Origin: Acidovorax sp. KKS102
GTDB taxonomy: Bacteria; Pseudomonadota; Gammaproteobacteria; Burkholderiales; Burkholderiaceae_C
DNA: 64,000 bases
Reading direction: 5' to 3'
Assembly: GCF_000302535.1 (NCBI RefSeq)
Contig: NC_018708.1
Span: 2,108,001 to 2,172,000 of the forward strand
Shown: positions 42,628-50,729 of the stretch, piece after piece
Numbering within the stretch: the stretch's first letter is position 1
How the letters are laid out: each line of letters begins with the position of its first letter
Notes under the pieces: model-generated
Told to the model about the DNA's origin: nothing
The model's database searches: none
Seen by the model: only the letters and a program-made list of their open reading frames with translations
Translations under genes and position numbers: made by a program

Positions 42628-42903
42628 ATGACGCTACAAACTCAAGAGCAAGCAAACGCCTACTGGGCTGACAAGGACTACAAGAAGTGGGTGGTGGAGT
42701 TCAAGGCGGGTCCCCTGCGCAAGCCCAAGCGCTGGCAGGTGAACGTGGGTGCGCCCAACACCAACGGCGCACGCCGCGCTGGCCTGGCAGCAGCCGACTT
42801 GATGGGGCACACCTGGTGCCGCAGTGCCATGTCCACGGTGCGGCTGGCGACAGCGCAGGACCTGGGGTGCGTGGCGACGGACGCGAAGGGCGGTGCAGCA
42901 TGA
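42628..42903 (+). CDS. Hypothetical early phage protein
   Basis: A 91-residue basic product (LRKPKRWQVNVGAPNTNGAR). No recognised family. Overlaps the next gene by 4 bp. Confidence 0.55.
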   Translation: MTLQTQEQANAYWADKDYKKWVVEFKAGPLRKPKRWQVNVGAPNTNGARRAGLAAADLMGHTWCRSAMSTVRLATAQDLGCVATDAKGGAA

Positions 42904-43157
42904 GGCCGACCCAGCACCCATCCAACAACGATGTGCTGCGCGCCCCGCCGGGCGTGTCGGCTGAGCAGTGCAAGCCATTGGCCATCACCCGCGTGATGTT
43001 CACCAGCGGTATGCCTGCTGTGTGGTCGTACTGGGAGCCCAGCCCGGAGGAGCGGGCGGCGATTGCTGCCGGTGCGCCGGTGCGCCTTTCTTGCTGGGGC
43101 ATGACGCACCCGCCCGTGAGTATTGGTGTGGACGGCGTAGAGGAGCGCCCCTGGTGA
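42900..43157 (+). CDS. Hypothetical early phage protein
   Basis: An 85-residue product with no recognised motif, coupled to the DUF4406 gene by a 4-bp overlap. Confidence 0.52.
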   Translation: MRPTQHPSNNDVLRAPPGVSAEQCKPLAITRVMFTSGMPAVWSYWEPSPEERAAIAAGAPVRLSCWGMTHPPVSIGVDGVEERPW

Positions 43158-43486
43158 GCGGGCGCATCTACATCGCCGGGCCCATGACGGGCCTGCCGGA
43201 CCTGAACTTTCCCGCCTTCCACGCTGAGGCGCAGCGCTTGCGCGCGGCGGGGTGGCATGTGGAGAACCCGGCCGAGATCAACCCTGACCCTGCTGCGGGC
43301 TGGGAGGCGTGCATGCGCAAGGACATTGCGCGTCTGGTGCTGTGCGATGCGATCTGCCTGCTTCCTGGGTGGTCGCGGTCGCGGGGCGCAAGCATCGAGC
43401 ACTTTGTGGCGGTGCACCTGGGGCTGGCGGTGATCTATCACGAGCCGCCCACGGCGCAAGCCCTGCAGTTTTCAAGAAGTATCTGA
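43154..43486 (+). CDS. DUF4406 (nucleoside deoxyribosyltransferase-like) protein
   Basis: The 110-residue product begins VSGRIYIAGPMTGLPDLNFP, followed by HVENPAEINPD and CDAICLLPGWSRSRGASIEH, the DUF4406 pattern related to nucleoside 2-deoxyribosyltransferases. It may act on nucleotides during phage growth; the activity is not established. GTG at 43154. Confidence 0.75.
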   Translation: MSGRIYIAGPMTGLPDLNFPAFHAEAQRLRAAGWHVENPAEINPDPAAGWEACMRKDIARLVLCDAICLLPGWSRSRGASIEHFVAVHLGLAVIYHEPPTAQALQFSRSI

Positions 43487-43532
43487 GTTCATCGCCCGCC
43501 AGTCGTGCGCGGGCAGCTATCAAAACAAGAGC

Positions 43533-46418
43533 ATGACAACAACATCATCAGCGGGGGGCGGCAAGCGGCCGGACCTGGCCGCGAAGCTGAATGCGGAGAT
43601 CGATTGCGAGGACCTGGCCGAGCGGCTGGGCCTGGTGCGGCCGGGGGGCTCGTCGGGCAATTTCCGCAGCCCACACCACCCGGACAAGGCGCCGAGCGTG
43701 TCGGTGTACCTGCCCGATGGCGGGGGGCTGAAGCGTTGGAAGGACTGGAGCACGGGCGAGGGTGGCGGGCCGGTGGACATGCTGATGTGGGCGTCGGGCC
43801 TGGACTTTCCGGACGCGGTGAAGGAGCTGGCCAGCATGTACGGCATTTCGGTACCGGCGCCGGCGGGCGTGGCGCCGCAGCAGCGGCGGGAGCCGACGCT
43901 GGCCGAGTGGATTGGCGAGAAGTGCATGGCGGCGGCCAAGGGCGACCAGAAGGAGCTGCTGCTGAACTACCTGTGCGGCAAGGAGCCTGGCCAGCGCCAC
44001 CTTTCGCTCAAGGTGGTGGAGGAGGGCATCAAGCGCGGGACGATTGGCCTGAACACCTGGACGAAGCCGGGTGCGGAGCCTGGGGAGCAGGGGTATGGGG
44101 GGCTGGCGGCGGCGTTCTTGGTGCGCTCGAGGCTCGACCGCCAGGTGGTGGGGGTGGACATGCGCTACATCGACCCCGAGGCGAATGGCGGGCAGAAGAC
44201 GCAGAGCCAGGGGGAGAAGGTGGGGGCGCCGTGGGTGCTGGACTGGAAGCGCCTGGCCAGCGCCAGCACGGTGGTGGTGGTGGAGAGCGCGATCAATGCG
44301 CTGAGCGTGGACAGCTGCGAGCTGCCGGGCACGGTGGGGCTGGCGGTGCGGGGCACGCAGACGATTGACGGCGGGGACTGGTCGTTTCTGCGGGGCAAGC
44401 AGGTGCTGCTGGGCTTTGACAATGACCACAAGCCGCTAGAGCAGGGCCCGAACAAGGGCTTTTGCCCGGGGCCGCTGGCAGCCTGGCGCATGCACGAGAT
44501 TCTGACGGGGCTGGACATCAGCTGCCTGCTGCTGGATCAGGAGAAGTGGATGCACGGCGAGGAGCCGATCAACGACCTGAACGACTACCTGCAGCTGCGC
44601 GGGGTGGATGGGCTGAAGGCGGCGCTTAAGTTACTCGAGGAGGGGGCGATTCCCGGCTTGGCCACGAGGCATTACCGGGCGGGCAAGCCGCGGCTGTGGT
44701 TGCCGACGCATGACTTTCACGCCTACGGCAAGTATCGGGTGGAGCCGGATTTCACCCGGGCGATCAAGGCGGTGGAGCGGGACGATGAGGGGAACGAGAA
44801 GGTGTCCTATGCGGACATCAGTGGGTTCCGCATCGCGGCGGTGAGCCGGGTGCAGATTGCGTCGCCCACGTCCACCATGACGGGGGACGATGACAATGCG
44901 CCGCGCACGGTGTTTGCCCTGTCGGTGCAGGTGGCCCGCCATGGCCCGGTGCTGCAGCGCCGGGTGGTGGACGATGAGAAGCTGCACAACCAGGACGTGT
45001 GGAAGAAGCTGGGCCCGATCTATGCGCCCACGTCGTTCGCCCGGCTGGTGAACGTGTGGGAGCGGGCATCGAGCATTGGGGCGCGGGAGGCCATCAACTT
45101 CGTGGGGCTGGCCTGGCGTGATGGGCGGCCGGTGGTGAACGAGGGCCCGGACTGCTTTTTTACGGATGCCCGGCAGCAGTGCCCGTACAGCGACCTGGTG
45201 TTCCCGAGCGGGACGCTGGAGCAGGCGCGGGAGGTGCTGGTGCAGTTCCAGCGTACGTTCAAGGACAACGCGGCCATGATCCCGCTGGTGTGGGGCCTGG
45301 GGGCGCACCTGAAGGCCTTCCTGGGATTCTGGCCGCACTTTGTGATGCAGGCCGAGAAGGGCACGGGCAAGAGCACGTTGGTGAAGCGGCTGGAGCGCGC
45401 GATTGCGATGGTGATGAGCAGCCGCCAGAGCCTGCAGACGGAGTTTCGGCAGCTGACCAGCGTGAGCTACACCAGCCACCCGGTGGGCTGGGGGGAAATG
45501 TCGGCCAACAAGCAGGACATCATCAACAAGGCCATCCACAACCTGCAGGAGTGCTACCAGTACGAGCACACGCGGCGGGGGGCTGAGCTGATCGATTACC
45601 TGCTGTGCGCCCCGGTGTTGCTGGCGGGTGAGGATGTGCCGGTGCAGAGCCTGCAGGGCAAGGTGGTGCGCAGTGAGCTGACGCTGGCCAGGCGCGGGCC
45701 GGAGATGCCGCAGGACTTGCCGGTGTTCCCGGTGAAGCAGTGGCTGCAGTTCCTCACGAAGCAGGACAAGGCGCGGGTGCGCCGCCTGCATGAGGACATG
45801 GTGAAGCAGCTGACCGATAGCTGCGTGGCCACCACGGCCGACTCGGGCGCGCAGCGGATGGTGCACAACTATGCGGCCGTGGCGGCGGCCTGGCACCTGC
45901 TGTGCGAGTTTGCGGGCATCCCGTTGCACCAGGGCGGGTTTGTGGGCTCGGTGGTGGCCGAGATGAACGCCCACATCAAGGAGAGCGTGAGCGACCGCCA
46001 GCCGTGGGCCTGGATCACGGACAAGCTGCTGAGCGAGATTGCGCAGCGCAATTTCCGGTATCCGTTCGACTTCGACACCATCGATGACATCCCTGTGCTG
46101 TGCGTGCGGACGTCGCACGTGATGGCGCATATCAGCACCACGCCGACGCTGCGGGAGTTTTGGGATGGTCTGCCGGTGAAGAGCGACCGGATCTACAAGA
46201 AGGCGCTGCACGCGGCCGGGGTCCTGATGGAGGGCAGGGACGGCCAGCCGCTGTCGGTCGAGCGGACCATTGGCAATGCCCGGGTGTCGAACATGGTGGC
46301 CATGCCGCTGTCGGCGCTGGCCCAGTTCGGTCTGCATGCGGTGGTGCCCAAGAAGTACGACGCGGGTGCAGGGCCATCTGGGGACGATGGCGGACCGGTG
46401 GGGCCGTTCGATGCGTGA
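43533..46418 (+). CDS. TOPRIM primase fused to helicase-type ATPase
   Basis: The 961-residue product is the main replication gene. Residues about 20-110 resemble a primase zinc-binding domain, but the expected cysteines are absent (NFRSPHHPDKAPSVSVYLPD). A TOPRIM domain follows (VVVVESAINALS near 250, VLLGFDNDH near 292). The second half has a P-loop ATPase (MQAEKGTGKSTLVKRL near 610) of the DUF927/helicase kind. It would prime and unwind phage DNA and load host polymerase. An origin-like region follows directly. Confidence 0.85.
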   Translation: MTTTSSAGGGKRPDLAAKLNAEIDCEDLAERLGLVRPGGSSGNFRSPHHPDKAPSVSVYLPDGGGLKRWKDWSTGEGGGPVDMLMWASGLDFPDAVKELASMYGISVPAPAGVAPQQRREPTLAEWIGEKCMAAAKGDQKELLLNYLCGKEPGQRHLSLKVVEEGIKRGTIGLNTWTKPGAEPGEQGYGGLAAAFLVRSRLDRQVVGVDMRYIDPEANGGQKTQSQGEKVGAPWVLDWKRLASASTVVVVESAINALSVDSCELPGTVGLAVRGTQTIDGGDWSFLRGKQVLLGFDNDHKPLEQGPNKGFCPGPLAAWRMHEILTGLDISCLLLDQEKWMHGEEPINDLNDYLQLRGVDGLKAALKLLEEGAIPGLATRHYRAGKPRLWLPTHDFHAYGKYRVEPDFTRAIKAVERDDEGNEKVSYADISGFRIAAVSRVQIASPTSTMTGDDDNAPRTVFALSVQVARHGPVLQRRVVDDEKLHNQDVWKKLGPIYAPTSFARLVNVWERASSIGAREAINFVGLAWRDGRPVVNEGPDCFFTDARQQCPYSDLVFPSGTLEQAREVLVQFQRTFKDNAAMIPLVWGLGAHLKAFLGFWPHFVMQAEKGTGKSTLVKRLERAIAMVMSSRQSLQTEFRQLTSVSYTSHPVGWGEMSANKQDIINKAIHNLQECYQYEHTRRGAELIDYLLCAPVLLAGEDVPVQSLQGKVVRSELTLARRGPEMPQDLPVFPVKQWLQFLTKQDKARVRRLHEDMVKQLTDSCVATTADSGAQRMVHNYAAVAAAWHLLCEFAGIPLHQGGFVGSVVAEMNAHIKESVSDRQPWAWITDKLLSEIAQRNFRYPFDFDTIDDIPVLCVRTSHVMAHISTTPTLREFWDGLPVKSDRIYKKALHAAGVLMEGRDGQPLSVERTIGNARVSNMVAMPLSALAQFGLHAVVPKKYDAGAGPSGDDGGPVGPFDA

Positions 46419-46639
46419 GGCTGGCCAACCCCCCTTTCTCCAAGGCCATGCGCGCCGCCAGGCGCTCCCGTTCATCGGCGTAGCCGCATGCTGGGATTGG
46501 TGCGCGGGGCGCATCGCTCGCCCCTTCGGCCCCCCGCACCCCCCAGCCAAGAAGGCGCCGCCGACTCAGGGGAAACCCCGAGAGGGCCGGGGGGCAGGCC
46601 ATAGATTTTTGCAATGCCGGGGGGCGGTGGCACGCGCAA

Positions 46640-47010
46640 AAACCTGTGGATCAGCCCCTGTTTTGACCCGAAACCCGCGTGGCTGTAAGGCTGCGGCCCG
46701 ATTCGGACCTGTGGAAGTTCCACGGGTCGGGGCGTTTTTTCCACAAGTCGGGTCATTTTTTCCACATTTGCCGTTTTGCGGTTTTGGGCCTCTTTCTCTC
46801 TCTCTTTCTCTTTTTTTAGAAGAGAGAGAGAGGATGAGAGAGCGGCGGGCAAGCAAACGGGCATCCACAGGTCTGATTTTTTGTAACGCAATGTATCCAC
46901 AGGTTGGCGCGTGCATCCACAGGTTTTCTGTGGATGGCTGGTGGGCTGGAATCGTTGACTGGCGCGGGTTTGCGCGTGGTTGGGGGGCTGGTCCACGGTC
47001 CACAGGTGGA
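46640..47010. other. Candidate phage replication origin
   Basis: DnaA-box-like ATCCACAGGT occurs at 46863-46872, 46895-46904 and 46915-46924, and inverted at 46642-46651. Partial copies lie at 46707-46715, 46928-46935 and 46999-47010. Two TTTTTTCCACA direct repeats lie at 46735-46745 and 46756-46766. No gene fits bases 46419-47053, which follow the primase. The mix of repeats and an AT- and purine-rich stretch suits an initiation region. Confidence 0.55.
46793..46832. repeat. Polypyrimidine/polypurine hairpin in the origin-like region
   Basis: A (CT)n tract is followed by a T run and a (GA)n tract, so the two arms can pair over more than ten bases. It is the most AT-rich and low-complexity DNA of the prophage. 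It might serve as an unwinding element or as a terminator after the primase gene. Confidence 0.6.
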
Positions 47011-47053
47011 AATGCCTGTGTGCCCCCCTTTGTCTTGGCTTTGGGAGGTGTGC

Positions 47054-48091
47054 ATGGCGCGCATGGGATGGACTGACGATCTGGTGATTGATGCGTGGGT
47101 GGAATTTATGCGGGTGAATCAGAACCGCAGCCCGCGTACCCGGGAGGCCTACCGCTTGGCTATGACCAGGCTGCAGGAGTTCGCCCGGGAAACGGCCGGC
47201 CGCGTGTCGATCCTGGAGCTGGACGGTGAGCAGCTGGAAGTGTTCACGGGGATCTGGCTGCACAAGCGGGGTGTGGTGGCGCGCAGCCGCAAGCCGTACA
47301 TATCGGCGGTGCGTGGGTTCTATCAGTGGTGTGTGGAGCGCGGGCACATCGACAAGAACGCTGCGCTGGCGCTGGGCCACCCCCGCACCGGCAAGCCGCT
47401 GCCCAATGTGATCAGCCTGGCCAACGCCGAGCGCCTGATGAATGCACCGGACCTGGGCACCTTCAAGGGCATCCGGGATTCGGCCATCCTGCATTTGCTG
47501 GTGGGCGCTGGCCTGCGGGTGTCGGGGCTGTGCCGCCTCAATGAGGGGGATCTGTATCGGGACACGGTGAATGGGCGCTCCCGCATGTTCCTTCGGGTGA
47601 TTGAGAAGGGCGAGAAGGAACGTGTGTTGCCCTTGCCGCGCGAGGCCGAGGCCATCCTGCTGGTGTACCTGGGCCACGAGGAGCTGGCCGAGATCGACCG
47701 CGACACGGTGGACCGGCGCGGCCGTGCGGACAAGGTGTTGTTCGTGTCCACACGCAACAGCACAGTGTCTGAGCACGCATACCGAGGGGAGGAGCGCAGG
47801 CTGAGTCGCCAGTCGGTGCATGACCTGGTGCAGGCCTATGGCACGCCGCTGGGCATACCGGCCAAGCATCTGCACCCCCATGCCATGCGCCATCTGTACG
47901 GCACCGAGCTGACCGAGGGTGACGTGCCCACGCTGTCGGTGCAAGACCTGATGGGCCACGCTGATCCGAAGTCATCGGCCGTCTACACCGCGCTGAGCGT
48001 GCGAAAGAAGACCGGCCTTGTCGATGCGCACAGCCCGCTGGCCAAGATGCGCACGCCTGTGAGCGAAATGCTCAAGCGCCTGCCCGGCTGA
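47054..48091 (+). CDS. Tyrosine recombinase, XerC/XerD type
   Basis: The 345-residue product has an N-terminal SAM-like core-binding domain (NRSPRTREAYRLAMTRLQEF, YISAVRGFYQWCVERG). A catalytic domain follows with Arg in GAGLRVSGLCRL, the box HPHAMRHLYGTE, and LMGHADPKSSAVYTALS. The start is taken at ATG 47054 behind GGGAGGTG; the frame is open further upstream through the repeat region. With a serine integrase at the very end, this enzyme probably resolves or circularises phage DNA rather than integrating it. Confidence 0.85.
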   Translation: MARMGWTDDLVIDAWVEFMRVNQNRSPRTREAYRLAMTRLQEFARETAGRVSILELDGEQLEVFTGIWLHKRGVVARSRKPYISAVRGFYQWCVERGHIDKNAALALGHPRTGKPLPNVISLANAERLMNAPDLGTFKGIRDSAILHLLVGAGLRVSGLCRLNEGDLYRDTVNGRSRMFLRVIEKGEKERVLPLPREAEAILLVYLGHEELAEIDRDTVDRRGRADKVLFVSTRNSTVSEHAYRGEERRLSRQSVHDLVQAYGTPLGIPAKHLHPHAMRHLYGTELTEGDVPTLSVQDLMGHADPKSSAVYTALSVRKKTGLVDAHSPLAKMRTPVSEMLKRLPG

Positions 48092-48140
48092 CCCCAAACC
48101 CGCCCCGTAATTTCTCCACGGTATTTAGGACCGCATCCAT

Positions 48141-48347
48141 ATGCCCGTTCGCACCGCATGTATACACAAACGCTGTTCTGTCACCCTCGCGGTCTGCGGG
48201 AACCGGCATCGCTGCGCGGTCTCGCGCTCCGCTGCAACTTCGCCCAATAACGGGCTAACTCGCGCGGGGCTGTCGCTGCGGGGTCTGTCGAACTGCGCAG
48301 TGGACGGGGGCGCGCTCCCTCTGGAGCGGGAGGGCTGCGATGCGTGA
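48141..48347 (+). CDS. Possible small protein before the integration genes
   Basis: A 68-residue frame (MPVRTACIHKRCSVTLAVCG ...), Cys- and Arg-rich, ending by overlap with the next gene's ATG. No ribosome binding site is clear. It may be non-coding leader; the rest of 48092-48339 shows nothing else. Confidence 0.35.
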   Translation: MPVRTACIHKRCSVTLAVCGNRHRCAVSRSAATSPNNGLTRAGLSLRGLSNCAVDGGALPLEREGCDA

Positions 48348-48831
48348 AAGGCGCAGTGCAGCGCATGCAGGCGCGCAGCTTGACTGGGTTGACCTGGCAC
48401 GCGAGGAGGGGGTGGGGGCCCGGCAGGGGCACGACCAGCCCACGGCGGGGGGGGGAGGGTACCTGGATGAATGCACCCCGTCCCAACTTTGGGAAGAGGC
48501 CCGTTTGCGCGAATTGGCCGAGATGGGCCTACCCCAGGTGTGGCTCGATGTGGCGCGCGAGATTGGCTATGACCCGTTCATGCGCATGTGGCGGGTGCTC
48601 GATTCGGCGGTGGAGCTGCGCAGCGACAGCGAAAGCATGATCGAGGTGCAGCTCCGCAGGTTTTCGAGCTTTCAGCGCTACCAGCGCAACCGCTTTATTG
48701 AGGCCCTGGTGAACATGGGCCTGAGCACCACAGAGATACAGAACCGCGTCAAGCGTGAACTGGGTGAGGAACTGAGCGTTCGTCACCTGGTTCGTCTTGC
48801 GGCGCGTGGTCGGGGAAGAATCCAAGCATGA
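48340..48831 (+). CDS. DNA-binding-like protein coupled to the serine recombinase
   Basis: The 163-residue product has a C-terminal helix-turn-helix-like stretch (LVNMGLSTTEIQNRVKRELG then SVRHLVRLAARGRGR). ATG at 48340 follows GGGAGGG. It overlaps the recombinase start by 4 bp, so it is a candidate accessory or directionality factor for integration and excision. The name is inference from position. Confidence 0.6.
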   Translation: MRERRSAAHAGAQLDWVDLAREEGVGARQGHDQPTAGGGGYLDECTPSQLWEEARLRELAEMGLPQVWLDVAREIGYDPFMRMWRVLDSAVELRSDSESMIEVQLRRFSSFQRYQRNRFIEALVNMGLSTTEIQNRVKRELGEELSVRHLVRLAARGRGRIQA

Positions 48832-50396
48832 AGCGCGCCATCATCTATGCCCGAGTGAGCAGCAAGCGCCAGGCCGACGACGGCCTGCCCGTTGAAAGCC
48901 AGATTGATCACTGCCGATCCAAGGCGGCGGCGCTGGGCGCCACGGTCGTGAAGGTGTTTACCGATGGGGGTATATCGGGCACCACCGACCGCCGCCCGTC
49001 TTTTCAGGACGCCCTGAACTTCTGCGCCGTCGCGGATATCGACTACTTCATCACCTGGTCATCCAGCCGGTTCGCCCGCAACCACCTCGACGCTGGGCAC
49101 TACAAGGCGGTGCTGCAGCGGTACAACACGCGGCTGATTTACTCCAGCACAGAGGTGGACATTGGCACGGATGACGGCTGGTTTATCGATGCCATTGGCT
49201 CGGTGATCGATGAGCGCTACTCGCGCCAGGTCGCCAGTGACACCCGCCGCTCGATGCTCAAGGCTGCCAAGGATGGCTACTTTTTGGGGGGGCGCGTGCC
49301 GTTTGGCTATGTCGTCGTCTCCGATGGCAAGCGGAAACGGCTGGGGCAGCACCCCACAGAAGCCAACACGGTGCGGCAGATTTTCACGATGGCGCTGCAG
49401 GGCTGCGGGACCAAAACGATTGCCCTGCACCTGAATGGCACGGGGTTGACTTTGCGCGGGCAGTCGTTCAGCAAGAACACGTTGACCTACATCCTCAAGA
49501 ACGAGGTGTATGCGGGCTGGACCATCTTCAACCGTACCAACAAGCGCACGCCGAACCCGCCAGAGGACTGGATCAAGGTGAAGAGCCACAGTGCGCTGGT
49601 GAGTGAAGAGGACTTTGAAAGGGTGCAAAAGGTGTTGGAAAAACGCAAACCTGCCAATGTGGGCGGCCAGCCGCGCAGCAACTTTGCCTTCACCGGCCTG
49701 CTGAAGTGCGGGCTGTGCGATGCCAGCCTGCAGACCTGCAGCGGTACGGGCCGCAGCAAGGTCTACCACTACTACGGGTGCCGCAATAGCCTGGTGGGCA
49801 AGCACCGCTGCGGCTTTGGCAAGGTGCGGGCAGAACTGTTTGACGAGTGGATGCTGGCCGAGCTGCTGGACCAGGTGATGACACCTGAGCGCATGGCCGA
49901 CGTGGTGGCCCAGGCCTACCAGACGCGCGAGACGTGGGCGAAAGACCGCTCAGACCGGCGCAAAACAATCGTGGCCGAGCTTCGTGTGGCTGAAAAAGCG
50001 CGGTCGAACTTGTTCTCTGTCCTGGAGCTGCACGGCCAGGACGCACCGAACCTGGGCGATATCACCCAGCGGCTCCGGGAATGGAACGACCGCATACGCA
50101 GCCTGGAGGCCAGTCTGGTTGATCTTGAGAACGAGAGGATGAGTGCGAACGAGCAGCCCGAGGTAGACCCGGCCGAAGCGGCCGAGGTACTGCGGGATAT
50201 CGTCCTAAATTGCGAAGACCCCAAAAAACTGCGCGAGTTTGTGGGGTCGTTCGTCCGGGAAATCACTGTGACCGACAGCGAGGTGGTGGTGGACTACCAC
50301 CCTGAGTGCCTGGTAAGGCACAACCACCGCGCAAAGATTCACAGTGCCGAAAAATGGCTCCTCGACCTGGGCTCGAACCAGGGACCTACGGATTAA
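48828..50396 (+). CDS. Large serine recombinase (prophage integrase)
   Basis: The 522-residue product starts with the resolvase catalytic domain (MKRAIIYARVSSKRQADDGL with the nucleophilic Ser at residue 11 or 12, and TWSSSRFARN with catalytic Arg). A recombinase domain follows. A zinc ribbon (CGLCDASLQTCSGTG ... YGCRNSLVGKHRCG) and a coiled coil (RLREWNDRIRSLEASLVDLE) come next. The last residues, LLDLGSNQGPTD, are read from the antisense strand of tRNA-Asn. In the free phage the frame would run into 6682-6783 instead. Confidence 0.93.
   Translation: MKRAIIYARVSSKRQADDGLPVESQIDHCRSKAAALGATVVKVFTDGGISGTTDRRPSFQDALNFCAVADIDYFITWSSSRFARNHLDAGHYKAVLQRYNTRLIYSSTEVDIGTDDGWFIDAIGSVIDERYSRQVASDTRRSMLKAAKDGYFLGGRVPFGYVVVSDGKRKRLGQHPTEANTVRQIFTMALQGCGTKTIALHLNGTGLTLRGQSFSKNTLTYILKNEVYAGWTIFNRTNKRTPNPPEDWIKVKSHSALVSEEDFERVQKVLEKRKPANVGGQPRSNFAFTGLLKCGLCDASLQTCSGTGRSKVYHYYGCRNSLVGKHRCGFGKVRAELFDEWMLAELLDQVMTPERMADVVAQAYQTRETWAKDRSDRRKTIVAELRVAEKARSNLFSVLELHGQDAPNLGDITQRLREWNDRIRSLEASLVDLENERMSANEQPEVDPAEAAEVLRDIVLNCEDPKKLREFVGSFVREITVTDSEVVVDYHPECLVRHNHRAKIHSAEKWLLDLGSNQGPTD
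50355..50375. other. attR, right prophage attachment site
   Basis: The core TGGCTCC (50355-50361) spans the 3' border of tRNA-Asn. To its left is phage DNA (GCCGAAAAA), to its right the intact host tRNA. The second tRNA copy has TTGGCTCC at the same place, the expected host form. Confidence 0.82.
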
Positions 50397-50430
50397 CAGT
50401 CCGGCGCTCTACCGACTGAGCTATCGAGGA
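50358..50430 (-). tRNA. tRNA-Asn (GTT), copy adjoining the prophage
   Basis: Full 73-nt cloverleaf: acceptor TCCTCGA/TCGAGGA, D-arm AGCTCAGTCGGTAGAGC, anticodon arm CGGACTGTTAATCCG with GTT, T-arm CCTGGTTCGAGCCCAGG. CCA is not encoded. Identical to the second copy. The prophage begins immediately after its 3' end, and the integrase frame overlaps it by 39 bp on the other strand. Confidence 0.97.
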
Positions 50431-50500
50431 ATGATCGGTATCTATCGACTAACTAATTGAAAGGCCCTGCTTTACTCATGCAGGGCCTGCAAATTCTTGG

Positions 50501-50573
50501 CTCCTCGACCTGGGCTCGAACCAGGGACCTACGGATTAACAGTCCGGCGCTCTACCGACTGAGCTATCGAGGA
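50501..50573 (-). tRNA. tRNA-Asn (GTT), upstream copy
   Basis: Identical in all 73 bases to the copy at 50358-50430. It is transcribed first. The 70-bp spacer contains a GGCCCTGC/GCAGGGCC hairpin. Confidence 0.97.
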
Positions 50574-50584
50574 ACAAGACTTAG

Positions 50585-50614
50585 ATTATATACACAAAAT
50601 TGGGTCTCAATCAA
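50585..50614 (-). promoter_or_regulatory. Promoter of the tandem tRNA-Asn genes
   Basis: On the minus strand TTGATT, 18 bp, TATAAT, lying 12 bp before the 5' end of the first tRNA. The -10 element is a perfect consensus, expected for a stable RNA promoter. Confidence 0.75.
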
Positions 50615-50729
50615 AAAACTGCCAGGTCCATTCACAAGCCAGTGCTGCGGCGCGGAGTCGTACTGCACGTTATCCTGACCGGCACGCCGCCATGCGAGCG
50701 GCTTGTGCTGCATCCAACTCCCTCACGAC

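Larger units (their letters stand above)
6679..50361. mobile_element. Complete tailed-phage prophage integrated in tRNA-Asn
   Basis: The element is about 43.7 kb. It carries terminases, portal, capsid, siphovirus-type tail genes, lysis, a repressor switch, replication genes, two tyrosine recombinases and a terminal large serine recombinase. Its ends share only TGGCTCC (6679-6685 and 50355-50361), the short core expected of a serine integrase. Flanking genes are ordinary chromosomal ones. All essential phage modules look intact, with no obvious frameshifts or insertion sequences, so it may still be inducible. Gene order from the left is packaging/head, cassette, capsid, tail, lysis, switch, small early genes, replication, integration. 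Confidence 0.93.

Noticed and set aside
46270-47076. Plus-strand open frame crossing from the primase end through the repeat region
   Set aside because: It contains low-complexity stretches from the CT/GA tract and repeated CCACAG motifs, and overlaps the primase gene in another frame. Non-coding origin-like DNA explains it better.
50358-50573. Two identical tRNA-Asn copies considered as the pair of attachment repeats of a small element
   Set aside because: Only 70 bp lie between them and they hold just a hairpin. Both tRNAs are complete, so this is an ordinary tandem tRNA pair.
50457-50678. Open frame across the second tRNA-Asn on the plus strand
   Set aside because: It is only antisense tRNA sequence and its promoter; such frames are common artefacts.
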